The notes under the pieces: generated by a model
Told to the model about the DNA's origin: nothing
Databases searched by the model: none
What the model saw: only the letters and a program-made list of their open reading frames with translations
Shown: one piece after another, positions 43,506 through 51,682 of the stretch
Numbering within the stretch: position 1 is the stretch's first letter
Layout: every line of letters starts with the position of its first letter
Position numbers and translations under genes: made by a program
Source: Bryobacterales bacterium
GTDB taxonomy: Bacteria > Acidobacteriota > Terriglobia > Bryobacterales > Bryobacteraceae
Assembly: GCA_025463005.1 (NCBI GenBank)
Contig: JAOAPR010000096.1
Span: 1-64,000 of the forward strand
Direction of reading: 5' to 3'
Length of the DNA: 64,000 nucleotides

Positions 43506-44426
43506 CTACTTCAGGAAATCGAACAGGCTGTTCCGGGGCATGGACGCCTGGGCTTGCAGCGCAGCCTGCTGGCTGAGACGCTCCTGCGACAGGTCCGTCG
43601 TCGCCGCGGCCACATCCGTATCGCGCTCGGCACTGAGAGCGCCGCTCCATTGGAGCTGGAATTTCTGTGAAAGATCCAGCGCATTTGTCAGGCGATTCTC
43701 CACCGCGCCGTAAAAGGTGCCCTGCTGGGACAGGTAATCCTGCGCCTTTTGAATGGATGCGGCAGCCGCAGCCGTGCCGGCCTGATCGTTATTGGTGAGC
43801 GCCACCCGAAGGCTGTTCACGGCCGCGAAAACGTTATCGGCTGCGATGCTGTCATCCGGGTTGCGATGGTCGAACAGATCCTGCGCGGTTTTCGAGACGG
43901 CGAAGACCACCCCGTTCGAATCCTGAATCAGACGAGTGGCGGGGGCCGTGAGCAGGCGGCTGACGCCGGTCGCGTTGGAGAGATTCACGTCGTAAGCCGG
44001 CTGTGACGAGCTGTCTCCGCTGAATAGATATCGCCCGGCGAACGTGGTACGGCTGGCGTTGACTAGTGCGCTGAGAATCTGCTCCGCCTGTGCGGCCAGC
44101 GCGAGCCGGCCCGAAGGCGAGAGTGTGCCCGAGGCGCCCTGGGCCGCCAACGATCGGGCTTGATCCAGCAGAGAAACCGAGTCCTGGACTATTCCCGACG
44201 CGGAGGTAACTTCGCTTTTGACGTTATTCAGATTTGCGGTCACCTGGGTGACCCGGCCGATATCGGACTCAAGCTGCAGGATATCCCCTACCGCCGCCGG
44301 ATCGTCCGACGCGCGGCTGACCCGGATGCCGGAGGTGAGCTGGGCCTGGGTCTTGGTGATGCGGTTGTTCAGCGAGGCGAGGTCCGCCAGGAATTTCTCC
44401 CGCACCGGATCAAAGCTTTGCAGCAT
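43506..44426 (-). CDS. flgL: Hook-filament junction protein FlgL
   Basis: The 306-residue hook-associated protein 3 resembles flagellin at both ends: LASLNNRITKTQAQLTSGIRVSRASDDPAAVGDILQLE near the start and SLFDFLK at the end. The middle has TFAGRYLFSGDSSSQPAYD, typical of FlgL. It is the last gene of the operon from the sigma-54 activator and lies 19 bases after flgK. Confidence 0.9.
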   Translation of the reverse strand: MLQSFDPVREKFLADLASLNNRITKTQAQLTSGIRVSRASDDPAAVGDILQLESDIGRVTQVTANLNNVKSEVTSASGIVQDSVSLLDQARSLAAQGASGTLSPSGRLALAAQAEQILSALVNASRTTFAGRYLFSGDSSSQPAYDVNLSNATGVSRLLTAPATRLIQDSNGVVFAVSKTAQDLFDHRNPDDSIAADNVFAAVNSLRVALTNNDQAGTAAAAASIQKAQDYLSQQGTFYGAVENRLTNALDLSQKFQLQWSGALSAERDTDVAAATTDLSQERLSQQAALQAQASMPRNSLFDFLK

Positions 44427-44445
44427 ACTGTTTCTCCTTACGGCC

Positions 44446-45870
44446 TCAGCTGACCATGTTGATGAGCGTATCGGTCAGCCCATTGATGACGCTGATCATT
44501 TTAGAAATCGCCTGGTAACCGCGCTGAAGCTCCATCACACGGACGGCTTCTTCATCCAGCGAAACACCGGATACCTGAGTTCGCAATGCGCGAGCCTGCG
44601 CTACTGACTGTTGGGCCACGGTCTGACCCGCCGTCGCGTCGGCCACCTGCTGCCCGAGGATCTGAGTTTGTCCGTTCAGAAATTCGAGAATCGATTTGCC
44701 GCCGATGGTGTCCGCGGCCGCGTGCGAATCGCCCAATCCGGCCAGCGCTAACGCGACCCCGTTGGCTACCTGCGGGGGGCCCGGGTCAAGGGCCGCCAAG
44801 GTATCCGCGGTGATATTCGGATTGATTACCAGCGAGCGCGCCGTGTTCGCTGCGCTGGTCGCGTCGTAGCTGAACAGCGGCAAGCCGGGCTGTCCAGCTG
44901 GAGTTCGCCCCGACGCCAGAAGCTGGTTCACCCTGTCGGCGACTTGCTTCGCGATTTGGTTCAGAGCGCCCGCTTGCTGGCTGTCTCCCTGGAGCGAGGG
45001 AAGTACCGTGTTGCGGACCGTCAGCAACCCGCCCAGCGTGCCGCCGGTGGTGTTGGCGGTGACGTCCTGTCCGTTGGCGTCCAGGATGTGCGCCGCCGGA
45101 ATTGCGTTCGGATTCACCGCGACGCCCGAATCGAAGTAGGCTGATTTCAACGAATACTGGCGCGCTCCGATCACCAGCGGCGTTTGTCCGCCCAGCAGAA
45201 GCGTGACGCTCCCGTCACTTTCGAATCGCGAAGTGATGTTGGCCAACCCGCTCAGCGTTTCGAGCGTGTCGTGCAGGTGCGCGTCCAGTCCGGCGTCGAC
45301 GCCCTGGCCCTGGTTCCGTTGGAGATTGTAGTCGCGAACCTGGGCTGCCAGCGAGTTGATCTGGTCCACCGAGCTGTCGATCTTGTTGTTGATACTTTGC
45401 GTGGCGCTCGAAAGGACCGACGCCGCCTGCTGGAAGCTCGCTCCCAAATCCTGCGCCTTGGACAAAACGTCCTGCCGCGCGGCGGCGGAATCGGGATTGG
45501 CGCTCCAGGCGGAAAAACTTTGGAACATGCTGTTCAGGGCGGCCACGATCCCGGTCTGACCGGTGACGTCGAACATCGGCTCGATGCTGCCCAGAGCCTG
45601 CGCTTGCGCCTGGAAGTTCGCCAGCAGACCGGCCTGATAACGGACGCCCTGCTCCAGGTATTCGTCTCGCGAGGATTGAGGCGCGCCGGCGCGAACTCCT
45701 CCCGGGAGTCCGCTCAGCGGCTCAAACGGGAGCGCGTCGAGCGTAGGAACTTGTTTAGCGTAGCCGGCAGTGGACGCGTTGGCGACGTTATTTTGTGCGA
45801 TCTCGAGGGATCGCTCGAATGCACGGAGTGCATTGGCGCTGGTGTTTAGGTTCGCAAACAGGCCGCTCAT
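44446..45870 (-). CDS. flgK: Hook-filament junction protein FlgK
   Basis: The 474-residue hook-associated protein 1 has the axial N-terminus SANALRAFERSLEIAQNNVANASTAGYAKQ and C-terminus VRVMELQRGYQAISKMISVINGL. FlgK forms the first ring between hook and filament. The length is within the usual range. It follows the FlgN-like chaperone gene by six bases, the common order flgM-flgN-flgK-flgL. Confidence 0.95.
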   Translation of the reverse strand: MSGLFANLNTSANALRAFERSLEIAQNNVANASTAGYAKQVPTLDALPFEPLSGLPGGVRAGAPQSSRDEYLEQGVRYQAGLLANFQAQAQALGSIEPMFDVTGQTGIVAALNSMFQSFSAWSANPDSAAARQDVLSKAQDLGASFQQAASVLSSATQSINNKIDSSVDQINSLAAQVRDYNLQRNQGQGVDAGLDAHLHDTLETLSGLANITSRFESDGSVTLLLGGQTPLVIGARQYSLKSAYFDSGVAVNPNAIPAAHILDANGQDVTANTTGGTLGGLLTVRNTVLPSLQGDSQQAGALNQIAKQVADRVNQLLASGRTPAGQPGLPLFSYDATSAANTARSLVINPNITADTLAALDPGPPQVANGVALALAGLGDSHAAADTIGGKSILEFLNGQTQILGQQVADATAGQTVAQQSVAQARALRTQVSGVSLDEEAVRVMELQRGYQAISKMISVINGLTDTLINMVS

Positions 45871-45876
45871 GACGAA

Positions 45877-46227
45877 TCAGACCTCGTAGCTCGACTGCGG
45901 CTCGCTCGCCGGAAGGACCGGTCTTCCTTGATCCGTGTAGCCCTCGCTCATGCCCAGTTGGGCCCAGCCCTGGCAGAGATTCGTGGCATGTTGCGCTTGC
46001 ATGGCCAGCAGGCGGATCCGGTGCCGGAGACGCAGTAAGTCAGGGCGTTCGGAAACGCGATCCGTCACACCCGACGACGAGTCCGCGGTTTCACTCTCGA
46101 GCAGCGCGATCACTTCCTGAAGATCCGCTTCGCAGCGGTCGAGAACTTCGGGTCGAGGGTCTAGGAGAGAGATGGAAACCTGCTCCAACTTTGCCTCGCC
46201 GGCCTGGCAGCGCTCTTTGAGTGTCAT
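45877..46227 (-). CDS. flgN: FlgN-like chaperone
   Basis: A 116-residue helical protein started at ATG 46227 (MTLKERCQAGEAKL); the open frame to 46296 overlaps flgM. It contains LRLRHRIRLLAMQAQHATNLCQGWAQ, close to the FlgN helix that binds hook-associated proteins. Its place between flgM and flgK is that of FlgN, the export chaperone for FlgK and FlgL. Sequence similarity is modest, so position carries much of the weight. Confidence 0.7.
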   Translation of the reverse strand: MTLKERCQAGEAKLEQVSISLLDPRPEVLDRCEADLQEVIALLESETADSSSGVTDRVSERPDLLRLRHRIRLLAMQAQHATNLCQGWAQLGMSEGYTDQGRPVLPASEPQSSYEV

Positions 46228-46240
46228 GTCCAGTCCGTGC

Positions 46241-46531
46241 TCAGTAACCCTTGAGCATGGCTGCGACCATGGCGCCACCCAGTGCCAGGGGATCAACCTG
46301 GTACTGCCCGGATTGCACGAGCTGGGTCAGACGCTGGACGCGGCTGGTTTCTTCCGCGCTGGGAGCCATCGCGAGCACGCGAAGCTGGTCCTGGCCCTGC
46401 AAGGCCACGCCGTCTTCCCGGGCCGCGGAAGACTTCTTCGCGCTCCTGAAGGAGGTGTCGGCCTTCGTCTCGTAAACCTTGCCAGACTGAGGTTTCTGAG
46501 TATTCAAGGCTTTGCGCTCGTCAATCTTCAT
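46241..46531 (-). CDS. flgM: Anti-sigma-28 factor FlgM
   Basis: A 96-residue protein with a disordered charged N-terminal half and the FlgM C-terminal signature: RVQRLTQLVQSGQYQVDPLALGGAMVAAML. FlgM holds FliA inactive until it is exported through the finished hook. Here it is encoded in one operon with its target fliA (47554-48321). It overlaps the preceding small gene by 11 bases. Confidence 0.85.
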   Translation of the reverse strand: MKIDERKALNTQKPQSGKVYETKADTSFRSAKKSSAAREDGVALQGQDQLRVLAMAPSAEETSRVQRLTQLVQSGQYQVDPLALGGAMVAAMLKGY

Positions 46532-46799
46532 TTTCGCGCCCCTTTATATATCGCAGCGAACTCACATTTGTTGAAGGAATAAATGCGGCATTCCGCCCTG
46601 AGGCGTTAGGCCGTAGTACTCGATACTGCTTTAACCTGAATACCTCCTGATAAAAGGATTCGAACGCATCCGCGAGGCGCAGCTCCATTTCCAGCAGGCG
46701 CATCCGCCGTTTCCAGTCGGCATGTGCGCGGTGGGCAACTCTCCAGCAGAAGCCTGCGATTACGCTCGCGAACGGCAGGATGGCGATCCGGCTTATCAC
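46521..46799 (-). CDS. Small membrane protein of unknown function in the flagellar operon
   Basis: A 92-residue protein with one hydrophobic segment at the N-terminus (RIAILPFASVIAGFCWRVAH) and a basic helical remainder. Its ATG overlaps the stop of the fliN-like gene by four bases and its end overlaps flgM by 11, which supports a real gene in this tight operon. I know no family with this sequence. Confidence 0.5.
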   Translation of the reverse strand: MISRIAILPFASVIAGFCWRVAHRAHADWKRRMRLLEMELRLADAFESFYQEVFRLKQYRVLRPNASGRNAAFIPSTNVSSLRYIKGRENED

Positions 46800-47551
46800 G
46801 GTCGTTCTCCCGAAACCAGCTCCAGCACCCGTACTCCGTAATGGCCATCTACCGCCACAACTTCGCCGCGCGCGATTACGCGATCGTTTACCCGGACTTC
46901 CACGTTGTCATGCAGCGCCCGATCGAGTTCCACCACCGATCCGGCGGTCAGATTCAGCAGATCCTTCATGCGGATTTGTGTCGCGCCGAAGGAGACCGAC
47001 ACCGGTACCTGCACGTGCATGAGCATGTCGCTCGAATTCATCCGCACAGGGCGCGAGGGAACGGCCGCGATAGCCGGCTCGATTTTCACCGGACCGCCGA
47101 GCGCATTCTCGAATTCCGAGCTGAGGACGCAACAAGCATTCGGCCACTGCCCGGCGGGATAACGGATTTCGATGGCGATCCGGGTCCAGTCTGCAGATGG
47201 CGCGTCCGCCGGTCCTGAATCCTGGGCTGCCGCGCGATCTCCGAACTGCGCTTCGACGGCGTTTGCAAAACAGCGGCTGATCAGCGCGAAGGCGTTCTCC
47301 TGTGTATTCTCGGAGCTGCCGCTTCTTCCGAACTTTTCCCACGTTCCCTCGGGTCCGCCGATAAAAAAGTTCGCTCGGGGATCGGTGCTGAGTCCGCCCG
47401 ACCACCACGTCCAAGCTTCCGCATTGTCCTGCGGATCGGGAGTCAGGCTCCAATCCAGCCGGATATCTTCGGGACCGGCTTCGGACAGAGCTTCCGATAC
47501 GGCGCGCGTGAAGGCGTCCAGGATTCCGGAGATGAGTTCGTGTTTGTCCAT
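46796..47551 (-). CDS. fliN: Long FliN-type C-ring protein
   Basis: The 251-residue protein ends in a SpoA domain (VQVPVSVSFGATQIRMKDLLNLTAGSVVELDRALHDNVEVRVNDRVIARGEVV), the core of FliN. The first 165 residues form an extra domain with no clear match, rich in Trp (EAWTWWSGG), reminiscent in layout of FliY. I start at ATG 47551 (MDKHELISGI), two bases after fliA. With FliM and the short FliN at 61803 this makes three SpoA proteins in the locus. Confidence 0.75.
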   Translation of the reverse strand: MDKHELISGILDAFTRAVSEALSEAGPEDIRLDWSLTPDPQDNAEAWTWWSGGLSTDPRANFFIGGPEGTWEKFGRSGSSENTQENAFALISRCFANAVEAQFGDRAAAQDSGPADAPSADWTRIAIEIRYPAGQWPNACCVLSSEFENALGGPVKIEPAIAAVPSRPVRMNSSDMLMHVQVPVSVSFGATQIRMKDLLNLTAGSVVELDRALHDNVEVRVNDRVIARGEVVAVDGHYGVRVLELVSGERP

Positions 47552-47553
47552 CG

Positions 47554-48321
47554 TTAATACGTCCCCTTGGAGGTGGGCCAATGGCGTTGCAGGTAGCTTC
47601 GCAGCCGCAGGATCGCCTGCGCCTTGATCTGGGAGACGCGCGTGATGTGCAGATTCAGAATGGGCGCGATCTCACGAATACCGAGTTCCTGGCGGTAATA
47701 AAGATCCAGTACCAGCCCTTCCACCCGCGGCATCTTTTTCACGCCTTCGGCGATCAGCTTTTCGAGTTCCGAGCGCTCCAGAATGCGCGCCGGCGAATTT
47801 TCCTCCGGTTCGGCGATGAAATGGATGAGACTGCGCGAATCCTCGCGCCGCGGCGCTGCATCCAGGCTGCCTAGGCTGACTGCACGAAGCTCCAACAGCG
47901 AATCCTGATATGCCTGCAGGCTGATCCCCAGCTCGGCCGCAATCTCTTCTTCCGTGGGCACGCGCTGCAGGCGCTGTTCCAGCGCGCCGATAGTCGCCTG
48001 AATCTGCTTCACACGTTTGCGCTTGTGAGCAGGCACTCCGTCCAGACCACGCAGGCTGTCCAGTATTGCTCCGCGAATCTTATGCTCCGCGTAAGTCTTG
48101 AGCTTCACGTTGAACTGCGGATCGAAATTATCGATCGCATTGATAAGCCCCACGATGCCGATCGAGATCAAATCTTCGAGGCTGGTGGAGTCCGGAAGCT
48201 TTTCGTGAATCCGCGTCGCTACCCAGCGCACCTGGGGCAGATGCTCCAGAATGAGCCGTTCCCGCTCGCTCGACGGGTCTGCCGCCGGCCCGGAGTATGC
48301 GATGGTGCTGAGGGTGGACAT
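47554..48321 (-). CDS. fliA: Flagellar sigma factor FliA (sigma-28)
   Basis: The 255-residue sigma factor has region 2 (HLPQVRWVATRIHEKLPDSTSLEDLISIGIVGLINAIDNFDPQ, then FKTYAEHKIRGAILDSLR-type), region 3 (RVPTEEEIAAELGIS) and region 4 (VLDLYYRQELGIREIAPILNLHITRVSQIKAQAI). It directs late flagellar genes and is the target of FlgM. It follows flhF by seven bases; no flhG lies between, unlike in many polar flagellates. Confidence 0.9.
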   Translation of the reverse strand: MSTLSTIAYSGPAADPSSERERLILEHLPQVRWVATRIHEKLPDSTSLEDLISIGIVGLINAIDNFDPQFNVKLKTYAEHKIRGAILDSLRGLDGVPAHKRKRVKQIQATIGALEQRLQRVPTEEEIAAELGISLQAYQDSLLELRAVSLGSLDAAPRREDSRSLIHFIAEPEENSPARILERSELEKLIAEGVKKMPRVEGLVLDLYYRQELGIREIAPILNLHITRVSQIKAQAILRLRSYLQRHWPTSKGTY

Positions 48322-48328
48322 TCGTTAC

Positions 48329-49591
48329 CTACGCCGCCGATGCAGCCACCTGAGCGTGCGCCCGCGGACGCTCCCGAACCAACGCCAGCAGATCGTCTAC
48401 AGTAGCCGCGCGAATATCGTCGGGGATGCGGGGGCCGTGCGACAGGAACGAGAGCGCCAGACCCTCGAGGGCCGCCTCTGAGAACACGGTGCCGAACGTT
48501 TCGGTTTCGTCCAGCCTGGTGATCAGCAGCTTCGACGGATGGAACAGCCGGTACCGCTCGATACAGTTTTGGAGATCGCGGGCTTTCATATACGCCGGCG
48601 CCACCAGGTGCACGTCGACGTCGCCGCAAGCGGCTAGCGCGGCAGCCAGTTTCTCGGCGGCAGGCCATTCGTGAGTGCTAAAGCCACGTGTATCGATCAG
48701 CACGCACTCTTTCCTGCGCGCGTCTGCTACCAGCTTCGGAAGATCCTCTATGGAATCGACGCTCGAGAATATAATGGCAGGAGTCGCGAGCGAATTTAAG
48801 AGCTGCTGTGCTCCCGTGCGTGATGAGTCGAGTGATACCAATCGTACCGGACGTTGTGCGCTAGCGGCCACTGCCAGCTTGGCCAGACTGGTGGTCTTCC
48901 CGCTACCCGTTGGACCCACCACGGCCGCGACGGCGCTCTTGGCTCCATCCATGCCCAGCCGCGGACGAAGGAGCACGCGGCTTTCGAGCTCGACGCGAAG
49001 GAATTCCTCGACGCGAGCCGGATCGGACTTCAAGATTTTCCAGCGATTCTGAGCGCCCTCGGGTTCCGGGCCGGCGTACTCAAAGAAAGCATCGGTCGCC
49101 ATCGCGGCTTCCAGGCGATCGGCGATATCTTTGCTGAGAACCGGATCGACCTCCGCTGCGATTAGGCGCGTGTACACGTCCACGACCTCGGGAACGATTC
49201 GTTGCGCGGTCCACGAAGCCTTCGCGGAGCGCACCAGCAAGCTCTGGAGCTCGTCCATTTGCGCCCGGAGCCTTCCCATCTGGGCGGTCATTTCGGTTCG
49301 CGGAGCGGATTCGCCCGCTGACACTGTTGCACGAGCAGGACTCGCAGCCGCTCGCATAGGCGCCGGTTCGCGCGCAGGTTCTCGCACGGATTCTCGCGCA
49401 GGAACTGATCCGGCCACGCCCATCACCACTTCATACCCGGCGGCATTACCGGAATTTGGCCCAGTATTCGCGATCTTGCGCGTGTTCAGAAGGAGCGCCT
49501 CCGAACCCAGCTCCACACGGGCCTTGGCGATCGCCTCGTCCACGGACTTGGCGAAGTAGGACTTGATCTTCATGCCGTTTGCGTCTTTCAT
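48329..49591 (-). CDS. flhF: Signal-recognition-type GTPase FlhF
   Basis: A 420-residue protein with N-terminal MKIKSYFAKSVDEAIAKARVELGSEALLLNTRKI (FlhF B domain), a middle helical N domain, and the SRP-like G domain with P-loop GPTGSGKTTSLAKLA and IDTRGFSTHEW as the DxxG region. FlhF sets flagellar number and polar position. The ATG at 49591 overlaps flhA's stop by four bases; the ATG six codons later is the family-like start. The Pro/Arg/Ala-rich linker (about 65-100) is normal. Confidence 0.9.
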   Translation of the reverse strand: MKDANGMKIKSYFAKSVDEAIAKARVELGSEALLLNTRKIANTGPNSGNAAGYEVVMGVAGSVPARESVREPAREPAPMRAAASPARATVSAGESAPRTEMTAQMGRLRAQMDELQSLLVRSAKASWTAQRIVPEVVDVYTRLIAAEVDPVLSKDIADRLEAAMATDAFFEYAGPEPEGAQNRWKILKSDPARVEEFLRVELESRVLLRPRLGMDGAKSAVAAVVGPTGSGKTTSLAKLAVAASAQRPVRLVSLDSSRTGAQQLLNSLATPAIIFSSVDSIEDLPKLVADARRKECVLIDTRGFSTHEWPAAEKLAAALAACGDVDVHLVAPAYMKARDLQNCIERYRLFHPSKLLITRLDETETFGTVFSEAALEGLALSFLSHGPRIPDDIRAATVDDLLALVRERPRAHAQVAASAA

Positions 49592-51669
49592 TCAATGACC
49601 CCGCGCGAGCGCACTTTAACGTCCGGCGGCACTTCATTGTGTGAGAGCACCGTCAGGTTCGGCAGGCTGGATTCCACCAGTTGCCGGAGGAAATAACGCG
49701 TTCCCGAACCGGTCACGATCGCGGCGGACTCCGCTTTGTCCACGCGGCGCTTCAACCGGGTCAGGATGTCGGTGATGGTTTCGGGCGCAAGGCTGGCGAC
49801 GCTGTTCCATTCGCCATGCTCCACGGACGATTCCACCGCACGGTCGAGCGAAGTCTCCAGCAGGTAAGCCGGCAGCTCACCCTGCGCGTTCACCAGCGGC
49901 TGCGTGATGGCGCGGCGGATCGACTGCCGGACGTATTCCGTCAGCAGGACCGGGTTCTTGGTGGTTTGCGCCGCTTCTCCCATGGCTTCCAAAATTCCCA
50001 CTGCGTCACGGATTGGCACGCGTTCGCGCAGCAGGTTCTGCAATACTCGCTGGATCGTTGCTAGGGAGAGCAGTTTTGGTACCAAATCCTCGATGAGCTT
50101 GGAATTGTCCTGGGAAACGCGGTCGCAGTAGTTCTTGGCGTCCTGTCGCGTGAACAGTTCATGGGCATGCCGGCGGACCACTTCGGTCAGATGCGTTCCG
50201 ATGATGCTGACCGGATCGACAACGGTGTATCCGGCGCTGCGGGCCATGTCGGCCTGGTCCTGGCGGACCCACAAAGCGGGCAATCCAAAGGCCGGATCGC
50301 GCGCCGGCTTACCGGCGATTCCGGTGTCCGCGGTTCCGCTCGAAATAGCGAGTTCGTGGCCTTGCATCAGCTCGAAGCGCGCGATTTCCATGCCGCGCAT
50401 CTGGATCAGGTACTCGCGCGAACGCAGGGCGACGTTGTCCTTCACCTTGACGGCTGGAAGCAGGTATCCAAGCGTAGTCGCGAGCTGTCTGCGGATGGCC
50501 CCGACCCTTTGCAGAAGTGGCGACTGCTGGCCTTGTTCCACCAGGTTTACCAAGCCGAGCCCCACATCGAGCGATAACGGCTCCAGCTTCAGCAGACCCT
50601 CGAGATTTTCTTTCGGTTTGGAGTCGCCGGCTGTCAGAACCGCGGCTTCGGCGTCAGTTTTCTGACGCAGCCGCAGGGCCGCGAAGCCTACTCCGCCGCC
50701 CAACAACAGGAACGGTAGGGTCGGCAGTCCCGGCAGAAGTCCCAGCACCATCAGGACTCCGCTAGCGAGCATCAGCGGCTGGGCATTGCCCAAGACCTGC
50801 TTCTGAAATTCGGCGCCGAGCGTGTCCTCGGATGCGGTGCGGGTCACGATCAAGCCGCCCGCAATTGAGATCATCAGTGCGGGGATTACTGTGACCAACC
50901 CGTCGCCGATAGTCAGCACGGTGTAAGTTTCAAGCGCGCGCCGCAGTTCCATGCCGTGCTGCAGGACTCCGATCAGGAATCCGGCGATGATGTTTATGCC
51001 TGTGATCAGAATACTGGCGATCGCGTCGCGCTGTGTAAAACGCGAAGCGCCGTCCATGGCTCCATAAAACTCGGCCTCGGAAGCCAGTTGCCTGCGGCGC
51101 TTACGCGCCTCCGCTTCATCGATCAGGCCCCCGTTGAGATCGGCGTCGATCGACATCTGCTTGCCGGGCAGGGCATCCAGGGTGAATCGTGCCGTAACTT
51201 CGGAGATGCGCACCGCGCCATGATTGATGACCACATACTGGATGGCAATCAGAACCAGGAAAATCACCGCGCCGATGACGTAGTTGCCGCCCACCACGAA
51301 ACTTCCGAAGGCTTCGATCACATGGCCCGCAGCCGCCGTGCCGCTGTTCCCGTTCAGCAGGATCAATCGCGCGGAGGAGATGTTCAGTGCCAGCCGGTAC
51401 AACGTCAGCAAGAGCAACGTAGTAGGGAATACGTTGAAATCGACTGCCTTCCGGATGTACACCGATACCAGCAGCACGATGACGGACAGCGTGATGTCCA
51501 CCACGATCAGGAAATCCAGCAGCATCGACGGCAGGGGCATGATCAGCGCGATCACGATCGCTACGACGGCGATCGGGACGGCCATCTCGCTCAAGCCCAC
51601 CGGTGAACCGGGCAACGCCAGAAGTTTGGGGCGCGCGGTTGCTGCTGCTGTTAAGGTGCTTTGCGCCAT
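49588..51669 (-). CDS. flhA: Flagellar export gate protein FlhA
   Basis: The 693-residue export gate has eight membrane helices in the first half, the FHIPEP-type loop (IDADLNGGLIDEAEARKRRRQLASEAEFYGAMDGASRFTQRDAIAS), and a large cytoplasmic C-domain that binds chaperones (for example DPVSIIGTHLTEVVRRHAHELFTRQD). Length is standard. It follows the sigma-54 activator gene by 13 bases. Confidence 0.95.
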   Translation of the reverse strand: MAQSTLTAAATARPKLLALPGSPVGLSEMAVPIAVVAIVIALIMPLPSMLLDFLIVVDITLSVIVLLVSVYIRKAVDFNVFPTTLLLLTLYRLALNISSARLILLNGNSGTAAAGHVIEAFGSFVVGGNYVIGAVIFLVLIAIQYVVINHGAVRISEVTARFTLDALPGKQMSIDADLNGGLIDEAEARKRRRQLASEAEFYGAMDGASRFTQRDAIASILITGINIIAGFLIGVLQHGMELRRALETYTVLTIGDGLVTVIPALMISIAGGLIVTRTASEDTLGAEFQKQVLGNAQPLMLASGVLMVLGLLPGLPTLPFLLLGGGVGFAALRLRQKTDAEAAVLTAGDSKPKENLEGLLKLEPLSLDVGLGLVNLVEQGQQSPLLQRVGAIRRQLATTLGYLLPAVKVKDNVALRSREYLIQMRGMEIARFELMQGHELAISSGTADTGIAGKPARDPAFGLPALWVRQDQADMARSAGYTVVDPVSIIGTHLTEVVRRHAHELFTRQDAKNYCDRVSQDNSKLIEDLVPKLLSLATIQRVLQNLLRERVPIRDAVGILEAMGEAAQTTKNPVLLTEYVRQSIRRAITQPLVNAQGELPAYLLETSLDRAVESSVEHGEWNSVASLAPETITDILTRLKRRVDKAESAAIVTGSGTRYFLRQLVESSLPNLTVLSHNEVPPDVKVRSRGVIE

Positions 51670-51682
51670 CTAATCCGTTTGG

